DNA of 64,000 nucleotides from ZC4RG19 sp017577565 (GTDB lineage Bacteria; Actinomycetota; Acidimicrobiia; Acidimicrobiales; VFJN01): assembly GCA_047459075.1 (NCBI GenBank), contig VSCH01000014.1:7085-71084 (forward strand), in the 5' to 3' direction. Below the pieces are notes generated by a model that saw only the letters and a program-made list of their open reading frames with translations, made no database searches and was not told the DNA's origin. Made by a program: the position numbers and the translations under genes. Positions 1 through 8,418 of this stretch are shown here, piece after piece. The stretch's first letter is position 1. Each line of letters opens with the position of its first letter.

Positions 1-103
1 CGAGCCGGGGCCGGGACAGCAGGACCGAGGACGGCGTGGCCGGGAGCTCGGCGTGGAGGTGCCCGGCGAGAGCCGGGACGGCCGTGGTGGTCGTCTGGTC
101 CAT
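1..103 (-). CDS. N-terminal fragment of an unidentified protein (cut by window edge)
   Basis: The reverse strand opens with ATG at 103 and runs open to the window edge, giving 34 residues that begin MDQTTTTAVPALAG. Of the 33 codons after the ATG, 32 end in G or C, and the first and second positions are mixed, which is the codon bias of the real genes here. There is no clear ribosome-binding site. The fragment is too short to assign to a family, so no function is given. It may instead be non-coding. Confidence 0.4.
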   Translation of the reverse strand, partial: MDQTTTTAVPALAGHLHAELPATPSSVLLSRPRL

Positions 104-210
104 GTGCGGCGGCGGTGTACCGGGATCGTCTCGCCGGCGTCCCGGCGGGTCATGGGATCCGGCGGCACCAGTGAACCAGGCCCGCGCGCGACGGGCAACC
201 GGTCGCGCGC

Positions 211-624
211 TCAGGCGGGGCGCCGGGCCTCGCGCTCGGCCTGGGGCAGCGAGCAGGCCGCCGTGCCCCCCGGCATCCGGTGCCGGTTGCGGGCCACCCA
301 CCGGTAGACGGGCCACGCCACCCACAGCACCGGCCGCAGCCCCAGCAGCCGGCCGAGGGGGCGCCAGTACGAGCCGGCGTCGACCAGCATCCGGGCGATC
401 GCCTCGGGGCCGTGGCGGGTGGGCTCGCCGGGCGCCACCCACACGACCGCCTCCTCGGCCTGGGCCTGCGTGACCCCGAGCGCGTCGAGGTCGGCGAACT
501 GCCAGGGCACCACCCGGGCGGAGGTGGGGATGCGGCGCTCGATGAAGGTCGCGCAGCTGGTGCAGAAGGAGCAGTCGCCGTCGTAGAGGAACACCGGGGA
601 CGGCGGGGGCGCGGCGTCGGTCAC
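211..624 (-). CDS. DCC-family thiol-disulfide oxidoreductase-like protein (DUF393)
   Basis: A 137-aa protein with GTG start at 624. Near the N-terminus it has the family signature YDGDCSFCTSC, in which the DCxxC cysteines are the presumed redox pair of a thioredoxin-like fold. It ends with a basic segment after a tryptophan-rich stretch (PVLWVAWPVYRW). Family members are small soluble or membrane-attached proteins predicted to handle dithiol/disulfide exchange; few have known substrates. It lies 28 nt downstream of kynureninase on the same strand and is probably the last gene of the tryptophan-catabolic transcript. A role in that pathway is not known. Confidence 0.8.
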   Translation of the reverse strand: MTDAAPPPSPVFLYDGDCSFCTSCATFIERRIPTSARVVPWQFADLDALGVTQAQAEEAVVWVAPGEPTRHGPEAIARMLVDAGSYWRPLGRLLGLRPVLWVAWPVYRWVARNRHRMPGGTAACSLPQAEREARRPA

Positions 625-652
625 GCCGCCATTGTGGCGGCCGGCGGCCGGA

Positions 653-1870
653 TCAGGTCGCCGGCGGCAGGGCCGGGTCGGCCAGCGCCTGGCCGAGGGC
701 GGCGATGCCCGCCTCGAGCTGGGCGTCCGACAGGTAGGGCGCGGGTCCCAGCCGCAGCACGTCGCCACGGCTGTCGGTGGCGACGCCCCGGTCCCGCAGC
801 GCCTGCTGCAGGCGGGCCGCGTGCGGCGTCCGCAGCGCGAGGAAGCCGCCGAGCGCGTCCAGCGGTGCGTCGCGGTCGCGGGTGGCCAGCCGGTCGTCCA
901 CCCCCAGCGCGTCGAAGCCGGCCGCGAGCACGGCGAGCTGGCGCTGGTACGAGCGGCGCAGCAGCTCGGGGGTCAGCCCCTGCTCGGCGAAGAACCGCAG
1001 CACCCGGGCCGCCCGGTAGTGGCTGGTCGGGTCGTAGGTGGCGCCGGCGAAGCGGCCGGCGCCGCGCGGGTAGGCGACCCGGCCGGGGTCGTGGTGGGCG
1101 GCCAGCTCACCGAACTCGGCGAACCAGCCGGTGACGACGGGCCGGAACCGGTCGGCCTGCGGCGGCAGGCGCAGGAAGCAGTTGCCCTCGCCGAGCTGCA
1201 GGTACTTGTAGCCGCCGCCGGTGACCCACGCCGAGCCCAGGCCCAGCTCGTGCACCGGCAGCGGGACCGGCCCCAGCGCGTGGTACGCGTCGACGACCAG
1301 CTCGGCGCCCCGCCGCTCGCACGCCGCGGCCAGCCCGTCGAGGTGGGGCACGATGCGGGCCGAGGCGAACAGCACGGCGGAGACCAGCACGGCGGCGGTG
1401 CGGTCGTCGACCGCGGCGGCCAGCCGCTCGGCCAGCGTGCCGGCCGGCTCGGCGGGCACGAGCACGACCTCGACGCCGCCCTCGGCCAGCCGGGCGAGCT
1501 GGCGGCGCAGGCTGTGGAACTCGCCGTCGGTCGACACGAGCCGGGGGCGGGTGCCGCCGAGGTCGAGGGCGGAGAGCAGGCGCACGACCAGCTCGTGCGT
1601 GCTGGCCCCCAGGGCGATCTCCGCCCCGGGGTCGGCGAGCAGCCGCCGGAACCCCGCGCGCACCTCGTCGGCGACCGCGAGGGCCCGGTCCCACTTGTCG
1701 TCGACCAGCGCGGCGGCGTCCTCCAGGGCGGCGAGCTGGCCCTCGGCGGCCACGTCCGGCCACGCCTGGTGGGAGTGGCCGGTGAGCAGCACCCGTTCCT
1801 CCACCCGGAACCGGCGGTAGTGCCGGGCCAGCGGGTTGGGCGACGCCGCGAGGTCCTCGGCGGTGATCAC
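653..1870 (-). CDS. kynU: Kynureninase
   Basis: A 405-aa PLP enzyme of aminotransferase fold class V that would split kynurenine into anthranilate and alanine. The PLP lysine is expected in the segment VTGGGYKYLQLGEGNCFLRL, and VDAYHALGPVP supplies the PLP-binding aspartate. The length fits bacterial kynureninases. The GTG start at 1870 overlaps the TGA of the dioxygenase gene (GTGA), so the two genes are translationally coupled in pathway order minus the formamidase step. No kynurenine formamidase gene is visible in the window. It must lie elsewhere or be replaced by spontaneous or non-specific hydrolysis. Confidence 0.92.
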   Translation of the reverse strand: MITAEDLAASPNPLARHYRRFRVEERVLLTGHSHQAWPDVAAEGQLAALEDAAALVDDKWDRALAVADEVRAGFRRLLADPGAEIALGASTHELVVRLLSALDLGGTRPRLVSTDGEFHSLRRQLARLAEGGVEVVLVPAEPAGTLAERLAAAVDDRTAAVLVSAVLFASARIVPHLDGLAAACERRGAELVVDAYHALGPVPLPVHELGLGSAWVTGGGYKYLQLGEGNCFLRLPPQADRFRPVVTGWFAEFGELAAHHDPGRVAYPRGAGRFAGATYDPTSHYRAARVLRFFAEQGLTPELLRRSYQRQLAVLAAGFDALGVDDRLATRDRDAPLDALGGFLALRTPHAARLQQALRDRGVATDSRGDVLRLGPAPYLSDAQLEAGIAALGQALADPALPPAT

Positions 1871-2658
1871 AGCCGGCTCCGGATGGCCCACAGGTCGGGG
1901 AACATCGGCTGCCACAGGGTCGAGCGGAGGTAGTCGGCGCCGGAGGAGCCGCCGGTGCCGCCGCGGGTGCCGATGGTCCGCTCGACCATCTTCACGTGGC
2001 GGTAGCGCCACTCCTGCAGGCCCTCGTCGAGGTCGACCAGCCGCTCGGCCACCATCGCCGGCCCGCCGTCGTCCCGGTGGACCTGCAGCAGCACCTCCTG
2101 GACCTCGGGGTCGGGGCGCCAGCGCCGGCCGACGTGGCGGTCGAGCACCGCCCGGGGCACGTCGTAGCCCCGGACGTGCAGGTAGCGGAGGAACGAGTCG
2201 AACAGCGACGGCCGCTCCATCGCCGCCTCGATCCGGGCCCGCTCGAGCGAGTCCGGGGCGTAGGCGTCGAGCACGCTGCGGTCCCGCCGCCCGAGCACGG
2301 CCTCGAGCTCGCGGAACTGGGCCGACTGGAACCCGCTCGCCCGGTCGAGCCGGTCGCGGAAGCCGAGGAACTGGCGGGGCGTCATCGTCTCCAGGACGTC
2401 GACCTGGGCGACGGCGACCTTCAGCACCGTCAGCACCCGCTTCAGCGTGTGGAGCGCGTGCGCCGTGTCCCCCGCCGCCAGCCGGTCCTGCAGGTGGGCC
2501 AGCTCGTGCAGGAGCTGCTTGAACCACAGCTCGTAGACCTGGTGGACGACGATGAACAGCATCTCGTCGTGCTCGTCCGAGCGGGGGCGCTGGGCGGCGA
2601 GCAGCTCGTCGAGCGCGAGGTACGACGAGTAGGTGAGGGCGGGCGAGCGGTCGGTCAT
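1867..2658 (-). CDS. kynA: Tryptophan 2,3-dioxygenase
   Basis: A 263-aa heme enzyme that opens the indole ring of L-tryptophan to N-formylkynurenine. Family hallmarks are all visible: FIVVHQVYELWFKQLLHE with the active-site histidine, LETMTPRQFLGFR, SGFQSAQFRELE with the substrate-carboxylate arginine, the probable heme-ligand histidine in RYRHVKMVERTIG, and the TGGSSG loop near the C-terminus. The ATG is preceded by GGGAGGTGAGG. A TACGCT -10-like hexamer lies about 60 nt upstream. It is the first gene of a kynA-kynU-DUF393 operon. Confidence 0.95.
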   Translation of the reverse strand: MTDRSPALTYSSYLALDELLAAQRPRSDEHDEMLFIVVHQVYELWFKQLLHELAHLQDRLAAGDTAHALHTLKRVLTVLKVAVAQVDVLETMTPRQFLGFRDRLDRASGFQSAQFRELEAVLGRRDRSVLDAYAPDSLERARIEAAMERPSLFDSFLRYLHVRGYDVPRAVLDRHVGRRWRPDPEVQEVLLQVHRDDGGPAMVAERLVDLDEGLQEWRYRHVKMVERTIGTRGGTGGSSGADYLRSTLWQPMFPDLWAIRSRL

Positions 2659-2779
2659 GGCCTCACCTCCCGGGGTCCGGCCGGCGGCCGCCGGCCGTCG
2701 ACGGGCGCCGGCCGGAGCGTAGAGGCCGGCCGGGCGGCGCGCCCCCGGTCGCGGGCGAGCGGCGCCCCGGCCGGCCGGG

Positions 2780-4612
2780 TCAGCCCCGGACGTCGGACCA
2801 GCGCCGCACCACCTGGACGTCGACGACGAAGCGCACGTCGGTGCCGGGTGCCCACCGGCCCGCCGCCTCGTCCAGGCACGCGGCGACGACCCGGGCCACC
2901 TCGTCGCCCTGGTCCGCCGGCGCGTGCACGAGCAGCTCGTCGTGCAGGCACAGGACGATGCGGGCGCCGAGCGGCGCCGCCCGGGCCCGCACGGTCACGG
3001 CCCACATCTTGAACAGCTCCGCCGCCGCGCCCTGCACGAGGGCGTTGCGCCCGTAGCGCCCCCGGGCGGCGGCCCGCCGCCGGGCCTCGCGCTCGTCGAG
3101 GCGGCGCTCGTCTCCGGCTCCCAGCCGCACGAGCCGGCCGCCGTAGGTGCGGACGTCCCGGCCCATCCGGCCGGCCTCGTCGCCCGCGGCCAGGTAGGCC
3201 ATGGCCACCGGGTAGGCGGCCTCCAGCCGCCGGAGGACCTGGGCCCCCCGCCCGGTGGTCTGCCCGTACATCGCCCCGAGCATCGCCACCTTGGCCGTCT
3301 CCCGGTCGACCCCGAGGCTGCGGGCCACCGGCGCGTAGAGGTCGTCGGTCGCGCACGCCGCGGCCAGCGCCCGGTCGCCGGAGACGGCGGCGAGCACGCG
3401 GGGCTCGATCTGCCCGAGGTCGGCGCGCACGAACACGTGGCCGGGCTCGGCGACGACCGCGCCCCGCAGCTCGGCCGGGAGGTTGTGCAGGCCGGCGGTG
3501 GCGGTCATCCGGCCGGCGGCGCCGTCGCTGGCCGTCCACTCGCCCCGGAGCCGGCCGTCGGCGCCCAGGTGGCGATCGAGCCAGCCGTAGCCGTAGGTCG
3601 TGGCGACCCGCTCGGCCTTGCGCCAGGCGAGGAGCGCCTCGACGACCGGGTGGCGGTCGCGCAGCGCCTCGAGCCGCCACGCCCGGGTGTCGGCGACCTC
3701 GATGCCGACCCGGCGCAGCAGCGAGCGCACCTGCCCGGGGCTGCGCAGGTCGACCTCGAGCCCGGGCACGTGGCGCAGCACCTCGGCGTCACGCCGGGCC
3801 CGCTGGGCGGCGGCCTCGGCCTCCGAGCGGGCCCGGGGCCCGACGACGGCGGCGATGATCCGCTCGGCCTCGGCCCGGTCGACCGGCAGGCCGTCGGCGG
3901 CCAGCTCGGCGCAGAGCAGCTCGGCCGTCGACTCCGACCGGGCGACCGCCGCGGCCACGGGCCGGTCGAGCTGGCGGAGGCGCTCCTGCTGGCGCTCGGC
4001 CGCGGCCAGCGCGGCCGCCGCCCAGGCGGCCAGCCGGTCGGGCGCGGCCGCCCAACCGCCGTCGACCCAGGTCGCCTTCAGGTGGCCGTCACGCCGGACC
4101 GGCCCGTCGGCGGCGCCGTCGCCCCCGCCGTCCTCGTCGAGGTCGGCGGCCACGCTCCACAGGTCGGGCGGGCCGGTCGGGGCCGCGTCGAGCGGCAGCC
4201 CCTGGGCCCGGGCCCAGACGACGGCCGGGTCGACCCGCCACCCGCCGTGCAGCAGGCGGTCGACCGCCGCCAGGTCCCAGCACGTCGCCACCCGCACCCC
4301 CGCGGCCACGAGCCGGACGGCCGTGCCGGCGTCCCACCAGACCCAGCGGGGCCGCAGCACCCGCTCCACCTCGTCGACGACCGACGCCGGGTCGGCGTCG
4401 GCCGCCGGCACCGCCAGCCGGCGCCCGGCCGCCGCCATCCCGACCCCGGCGGCGGCGTCGACGGCGAGGGCGACCGGCGCGCCGCGGCGCACGCCGGCCC
4501 GGCGCAGCTCCTCGACGGCCTGCGGCCCGCCGGCGAGCAGCACGACCGCCGGGCCCTCGGCCGCCGGACCGCCCGTGCCGCCGGGTGACAGGGGGTGGCC
4601 AGGCCGCCGCAC
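2780..4612 (-). CDS. Family A DNA polymerase (bifunctional 3'-5' exonuclease/polymerase type, no 5' nuclease)
   Basis: A 610-aa Pol I-like protein. The polymerase half carries motif A (RADLGQIEPRVLAAVSGD, a variant of DYSQIELR), motif B/O-helix (RETAKVAMLGAMYGQTTGRG) and motif C (VLCLHDELLVHAP). There is no 5'-nuclease domain, and the Ala/Arg-rich N-terminal 250 residues show no recognisable DxE exonuclease motif, so proofreading is probably lost. Actinobacteria often carry this shorter paralogue besides full polA. No ATG fits; the GTG at 4612 lies 7 nt after a TAGTCT hexamer (leaderless pattern). A downstream GTG at 4543 is the alternative. It is divergent from the next gene. Confidence 0.85.
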   Translation of the reverse strand: MRRPGHPLSPGGTGGPAAEGPAVVLLAGGPQAVEELRRAGVRRGAPVALAVDAAAGVGMAAAGRRLAVPAADADPASVVDEVERVLRPRWVWWDAGTAVRLVAAGVRVATCWDLAAVDRLLHGGWRVDPAVVWARAQGLPLDAAPTGPPDLWSVAADLDEDGGGDGAADGPVRRDGHLKATWVDGGWAAAPDRLAAWAAAALAAAERQQERLRQLDRPVAAAVARSESTAELLCAELAADGLPVDRAEAERIIAAVVGPRARSEAEAAAQRARRDAEVLRHVPGLEVDLRSPGQVRSLLRRVGIEVADTRAWRLEALRDRHPVVEALLAWRKAERVATTYGYGWLDRHLGADGRLRGEWTASDGAAGRMTATAGLHNLPAELRGAVVAEPGHVFVRADLGQIEPRVLAAVSGDRALAAACATDDLYAPVARSLGVDRETAKVAMLGAMYGQTTGRGAQVLRRLEAAYPVAMAYLAAGDEAGRMGRDVRTYGGRLVRLGAGDERRLDEREARRRAAARGRYGRNALVQGAAAELFKMWAVTVRARAAPLGARIVLCLHDELLVHAPADQGDEVARVVAACLDEAAGRWAPGTDVRFVVDVQVVRRWSDVRG

Positions 4613-4619
4613 AGGTCGC

Positions 4620-4625
4620 AGACTA
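4620..4625 (-). promoter_or_regulatory. -10 hexamer TAGTCT, leaderless start of the polymerase gene
   Basis: On the reverse strand TAGTCT ends 7 nt before an in-frame GTG at 4612. The spacing places the transcription start at or next to that GTG. No -35 element is evident. Confidence 0.4.
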
Positions 4626-4660
4626 GGAGGCGAGAGGCCCGACGACCCCGGGGGTGCCTC

Positions 4661-5377
4661 ATGACCCGACACGACGGCCCCGTGCCCGAGCTGGTCCCCC
4701 AGCTGTCCCGCGGCAAGCACCGCAACCCGAGGAAGGGCGCCTGCTTCATGGAGCTGGCCTCGTTCCTGGCCGGTGAGCGGTGGAGCGACCACCCGGCCTG
4801 CACGCACCCCCTGCTCGCCGCGCTCGCCCGGCTGGTCAACGACCACACCTCCGACGCCGGGCGCCGCGAGCTCGCGCCCCTCGTCCCGTCGGTGATCGGG
4901 CTGAACGGCGACGACCCCGCCGTCGACGTGCAGGTCACCCTCCGGGCCGCGACGACGGCGCTGCCGGTCGTCGCCGCCGAGCGGCAGCGGGTGCTCGCCG
5001 TGTCGATCCTGGCCGCCGAGCGCATGCGCGACGACCTCGAGGGCCGGCCCCCGGGGACGCTGAGCCCCGGGAGCCGGTGGGCGCTCGCCCAGGCGCCGGA
5101 CGCCGAGCGGTGGGCCCGCAGCTTCACCCGCGAGATCCGCACCAGCCTCAAGGGCTTCCGCCGCTACGCCGCCGCCAACACGCTGCGCCAGGCGGTCGTC
5201 GGGGTGGCCCAGGCCTGCATCCCCGACCCCGACCGCGTGCTGCGCGAGATGCTCACCGCCGCCATCGACGACTGCCGCCGCATCCTCGGCCACGGCGACC
5301 GGGCCGCCGTGGCGGTCGACCCGGCGTCGTGGCGGGCGGCGGTCGAGCTGACCACCACCGGCCGGGCCGCCCGCTAG
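4661..5377 (+). CDS. Conserved actinobacterial protein of unknown function
   Basis: A 238-aa soluble, largely helical protein. The N-terminal part has a distinctive segment, RGKHRNPRKGACFMELASF, followed by AGERWSDHPACTHPLLAALAR, with two cysteines and two histidines that could bind metal. The rest is helical and Arg/Ala-rich without membrane segments. The ATG at 4661 was chosen over an upstream ATG at 4595 because the upstream codons read as low-complexity Arg-rich sequence. I do not recognise a characterised family. It is divergent from the polymerase gene and converges on the transporter operon. Confidence 0.75.
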   Translation: MTRHDGPVPELVPQLSRGKHRNPRKGACFMELASFLAGERWSDHPACTHPLLAALARLVNDHTSDAGRRELAPLVPSVIGLNGDDPAVDVQVTLRAATTALPVVAAERQRVLAVSILAAERMRDDLEGRPPGTLSPGSRWALAQAPDAERWARSFTREIRTSLKGFRRYAAANTLRQAVVGVAQACIPDPDRVLREMLTAAIDDCRRILGHGDRAAVAVDPASWRAAVELTTTGRAAR

Positions 5378-5402
5378 GCGCGGCCCGGCCCGCGGCCGGC
5401 CC

Positions 5403-6347
5403 TCAGCCCTCCTCGCGGACCAGCTCGGCCATCTCCGAGATCGTCGAGATCCCGAGCTCGTCGGCGCGCTCCTCGGTCATGGCGATGGCGTAGGTGTTGT
5501 TGAACGGCGCCGGCGGGAGCCACGCGACGCCGTTGGCCTCGTCCGCGGCCTGCAGGGCCTCGTACTGCTCGTCGACGTCGGGGATGGCCTCGGTGTTGTC
5601 GAGGTAGGTCACCCAGCCCGTGCCGAGGTACTCCCAGTACATGTCGATGTCGCCGGAGAGCAGCGCCTCCCGGACGGTCGTGCTGCCGACCAGGCCCGTC
5701 CGGTCCCGGACGTCCGCCCCGGCCTCCTCCAGCACGAGCATGGTCAGGTGGCCGAGGATGAGCTGCTCGGTGAACTCCTTCGACCCGACGGTGAACGACG
5801 CGCCGGACAGGTCGACGTCCTCGACCAGGTCCGAGTTCTCGTCGAGCCAGGCCCGGGCGACGTCCTCCGGGTCCTCGCCCTCGACGTCGACCTGGGCGTT
5901 CAGCTCGACCATCGTCTCGTCGTCGAGCACCTCGGAGATGGGGGCGAACAGCTCCTCGAGCTCGGGGTTGGCCTCCAGCACGTCGGCACGCACGGTGAGC
6001 GAGCCGTTGAACGGCGGGAAGAAGCCCTCGTCGTCCTCCAGGACGGTCAGCCCCAGGGCGCCGACCCGCCCGTCGGTGGCGAAGATCGAGCCGAACGTGC
6101 AGTTCCCGGCGTCGACCTCGCTGTAGACCAGGGCGTCCTCGTCGAGGGCGGTGACGGCGTCGGCCGGGAACTCGAAGTCGTAGGCCTCCTCCAGCCCGGG
6201 GAGCCCGTCGGGGCGGGTGGCGAACTCGCCGCCGACGCAGATCGACACGTCGGCGGCGTCGCCGCCGCCGTCGCCGCAGCCGGCCGCGAGCAGCGCCGCC
6301 GCGGACAGCGCCGCGAGGCCGCTCGTCAGTCTGCGCGTGGTGTGCAT
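5403..6347 (-). CDS. Osmoprotectant ABC transporter substrate-binding lipoprotein, circularly permuted
   Basis: A 314-aa lipoprotein (lipobox LLAAGC near residue 24) of the OpuAC/ProX quaternary-amine-binding family. The segment order is swapped. Right after the lipobox comes what is normally the second half (GEFATRPDGLPGLEEAYDFE, then the ATDGR and FFPPFN segments and ELNAQVDVEGEDPEDVARAWL). Only from about residue 182 does the normal start appear (FTVGSKEFTEQLILGHLTM, REALLSGDIDMYWEYLGTGW, PAPFNNTYAIAMTEERADEL). The protein ends at the hinge where the second half would usually follow. Both halves look complete, so this reads as permutation, not loss. It is the last gene of a four-gene transporter operon, with AGGAGG before the ATG. 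Confidence 0.9.
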   Translation of the reverse strand: MHTTRRLTSGLAALSAAALLAAGCGDGGGDAADVSICVGGEFATRPDGLPGLEEAYDFEFPADAVTALDEDALVYSEVDAGNCTFGSIFATDGRVGALGLTVLEDDEGFFPPFNGSLTVRADVLEANPELEELFAPISEVLDDETMVELNAQVDVEGEDPEDVARAWLDENSDLVEDVDLSGASFTVGSKEFTEQLILGHLTMLVLEEAGADVRDRTGLVGSTTVREALLSGDIDMYWEYLGTGWVTYLDNTEAIPDVDEQYEALQAADEANGVAWLPPAPFNNTYAIAMTEERADELGISTISEMAELVREEG

Positions 6348-6393
6348 GTGGTCTCTTCCTCCTGGTCGCGGCCGTGGCGGCGGGGCGGGACGC

Positions 6394-7206
6394 TCAGGTC
6401 CCCTTCGGTCGGAGGAGGTCCTCGACGATCCCCGCGATCCAGTCCAGGGCGAGCGCGACGACCGCGGTCAGGACGCTGCCGGTGACGAGGACCGGCGTCC
6501 GGTCGTGGATGTTGCCCTGGTTGATGATCCAGCCCAGGCCGCCGGCGCCGATGAACGTCGCCAGCGCGGCGGTCCCGACGTTGATGACCAGCGCCGTGCG
6601 GATGCCCGCGAGCATGACGGGCACGGCGAGCGGCAGCTCGATGCGCAGCAGCACCTGGCGCGCGGTCATCCCCATGCCCCGACCGGCCTCGATGAGCGAC
6701 CGGTCGACCTGGTCGAGCCCGACCATCGTGTTCCGCAGGACCGGCAGCACGGCGTACAGCACGAGCGCCGTGATCGCCTGCTCGAAGCCGATCCCGACGA
6801 CGACGGCGAGCAGCACGAGGATGCCGATCGACGGGATCGACTGGCCGACGTTCGCGACCGCGAGGACCGCGGGCGCGAGCCGGCGGGTGGCCGGGCGCGT
6901 GACCAGCATCCCCAGCGGGACGGCGATGACGATCACGAAGAACGTCGACACCGCGGTGAGCTCGAGGTGCTCGAGGACGCGCTGGCGGATCATGGGGGCG
7001 TTGAGCGCCGCCTCCTCGATGCGGTCGAGGTCCTGCCCCTGGACGTAGACGTAGAGCGCAGCGCAGACGCCGGCGAGCACGACCGGCGTGCCGACCCACC
7101 GCCACAGCGGGGACGGGCCGCCCAGCTCCTCGACGAGCTCCTCGGCGGCGAGGGCGTCGCCGGCGCCGGCGACGTCGCCGCCGCGGTCGACGGTGGGGGC
7201 GGTCAC
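6394..7206 (-). CDS. Osmoprotectant ABC transporter permease (second of two)
   Basis: A 270-aa inner-membrane permease of the ProW/OpuCB class. After a 35-residue cytoplasmic N-terminus come about six hydrophobic helices. The EAA-type loop that contacts the ATPase is around EAGRGMGMTARQVLLRIELP, followed by the typical GAGGLGWIINQG. The GTG start directly follows the ATPase stop codon (TGAGTG). Together with the other permease it would form the translocation channel for glycine betaine, choline or a related solute. Confidence 0.9.
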   Translation of the reverse strand: MTAPTVDRGGDVAGAGDALAAEELVEELGGPSPLWRWVGTPVVLAGVCAALYVYVQGQDLDRIEEAALNAPMIRQRVLEHLELTAVSTFFVIVIAVPLGMLVTRPATRRLAPAVLAVANVGQSIPSIGILVLLAVVVGIGFEQAITALVLYAVLPVLRNTMVGLDQVDRSLIEAGRGMGMTARQVLLRIELPLAVPVMLAGIRTALVINVGTAALATFIGAGGLGWIINQGNIHDRTPVLVTGSVLTAVVALALDWIAGIVEDLLRPKGT

Positions 7207-8418
7207 TCAGCCCACCTCCCCGACGGCGTCGCCGGGGGCGGCCTCCGCCTCGGCGACGGCCCGGTCGCGTCGGCGGACGTCGCTGCGCATCTCGTCGATG
7301 GCGCTCGTGACCGTGCCCAGGTCGACCACGCCCTGGTAGCGGCCGCGCCGGTCGACGACGATGGCGCAGCCGACGGTCGAGGTGACCATCTCGTCGAGGG
7401 CGTCGTGCAGGGTGGCGTGGGGCTCGACGACCGCCGTGGCGGGGAGGCCGACCCGGTGCAGGGGCTCGCGCTCACGGGCGAGGTCCCGGGCGGTGACCCA
7501 CCGCAGGGGGCGGTCCTCCTCGTCGAGCAGCAGCAGCGAGCCCTGCTCGCTCTCGGCCAGCAGGCGGCGCAGGCGGGCGCGGTCCTCGTGCACCGAGGCG
7601 GCCGGCCAGTGGTCGAGCGGCACCTCGCGCACCCGGGTCAGGTTGAGCCGCTTGAGCGCCGCGCCCGCGCCGATGAAGTCCTCGACGAAGCCGTCGGCCG
7701 GGGCGGTGAGGATGGCCTCGGGCGTGTCGTACTGGGCGATGTGCGACTGCTCGCGCAGGATGGCGATCCGGTCGCCCATCTTGATGGCCTCGTCGATGTC
7801 GTGGGTGACGAAGACGATCGTCTTGCGCACGTCGGCCTGGATGCGCAGGAACTCGTTCTGCAGGCGGTCCCGGGTGATCGGATCGATCGCCCCGAACGGC
7901 TCGTCCATGAGCATGACCGGCGGGTCGGCCCCGAGCGCCCGGGCGACGCCGACGCGCTGGCGCTGTCCACCGGAGAGCTCCTTCGGGTAGCGGTCGCGGT
8001 ACTCGGCGGGGTCGAGGCCGACCAGCTCGAGGAGCTCGTCGACCCGGGCGGCGATGCGCTGCTTCTCCCAGCGCAGCAGCTTCGGGACCATGCCGACGTT
8101 CTCGGCCACGGTCATGTGGGGGAACAGGCCGATCTGCTGGATGACGTAGCCGATGTGGCGCCGCAGCTCGTCGGCGTCGGCCCGGGTCACGTCCTCGCCG
8201 CCGATGAGGACCCGGCCGGACGTCGGCTCGATGAGCCGGTTGATCATCTTGAGCACCGTCGTCTTGCCGCAGCCGGACGGCCCGACGAGCACGACGATCT
8301 CCCCCTTGGGGATGTCGAGCGTGATCCCGTCGACCGCGGGCACGGCCTGGCCCGGGTAGCGCTTGGTCAGCGACTCCAGCCGGATCATCGGCTCGGGCGA
8401 GCGCGAGGCGTCGGTCAT
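7207..8418 (-). CDS. Osmoprotectant ABC transporter ATPase with C-terminal CBS pair
   Basis: A 403-aa ATPase of the ProV/OpuCA type. It has Walker A GPSGCGKTT, Q-loop VIQQIG, signature LSGGQRQRVGVARAL, Walker B VMLMDEPF and the switch histidine in FVTHDIDEA. Residues from about 265 on form two CBS motifs (around SVHEDRARLRRLL and VVEPHATLHDALDEM), which in OpuA-type transporters sense ionic strength or cyclic dinucleotides; whether that applies here is inference. The ATG overlaps the upstream permease stop (ATGA). Confidence 0.93.
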   Translation of the reverse strand: MTDASRSPEPMIRLESLTKRYPGQAVPAVDGITLDIPKGEIVVLVGPSGCGKTTVLKMINRLIEPTSGRVLIGGEDVTRADADELRRHIGYVIQQIGLFPHMTVAENVGMVPKLLRWEKQRIAARVDELLELVGLDPAEYRDRYPKELSGGQRQRVGVARALGADPPVMLMDEPFGAIDPITRDRLQNEFLRIQADVRKTIVFVTHDIDEAIKMGDRIAILREQSHIAQYDTPEAILTAPADGFVEDFIGAGAALKRLNLTRVREVPLDHWPAASVHEDRARLRRLLAESEQGSLLLLDEEDRPLRWVTARDLAREREPLHRVGLPATAVVEPHATLHDALDEMVTSTVGCAIVVDRRGRYQGVVDLGTVTSAIDEMRSDVRRRDRAVAEAEAAPGDAVGEVG

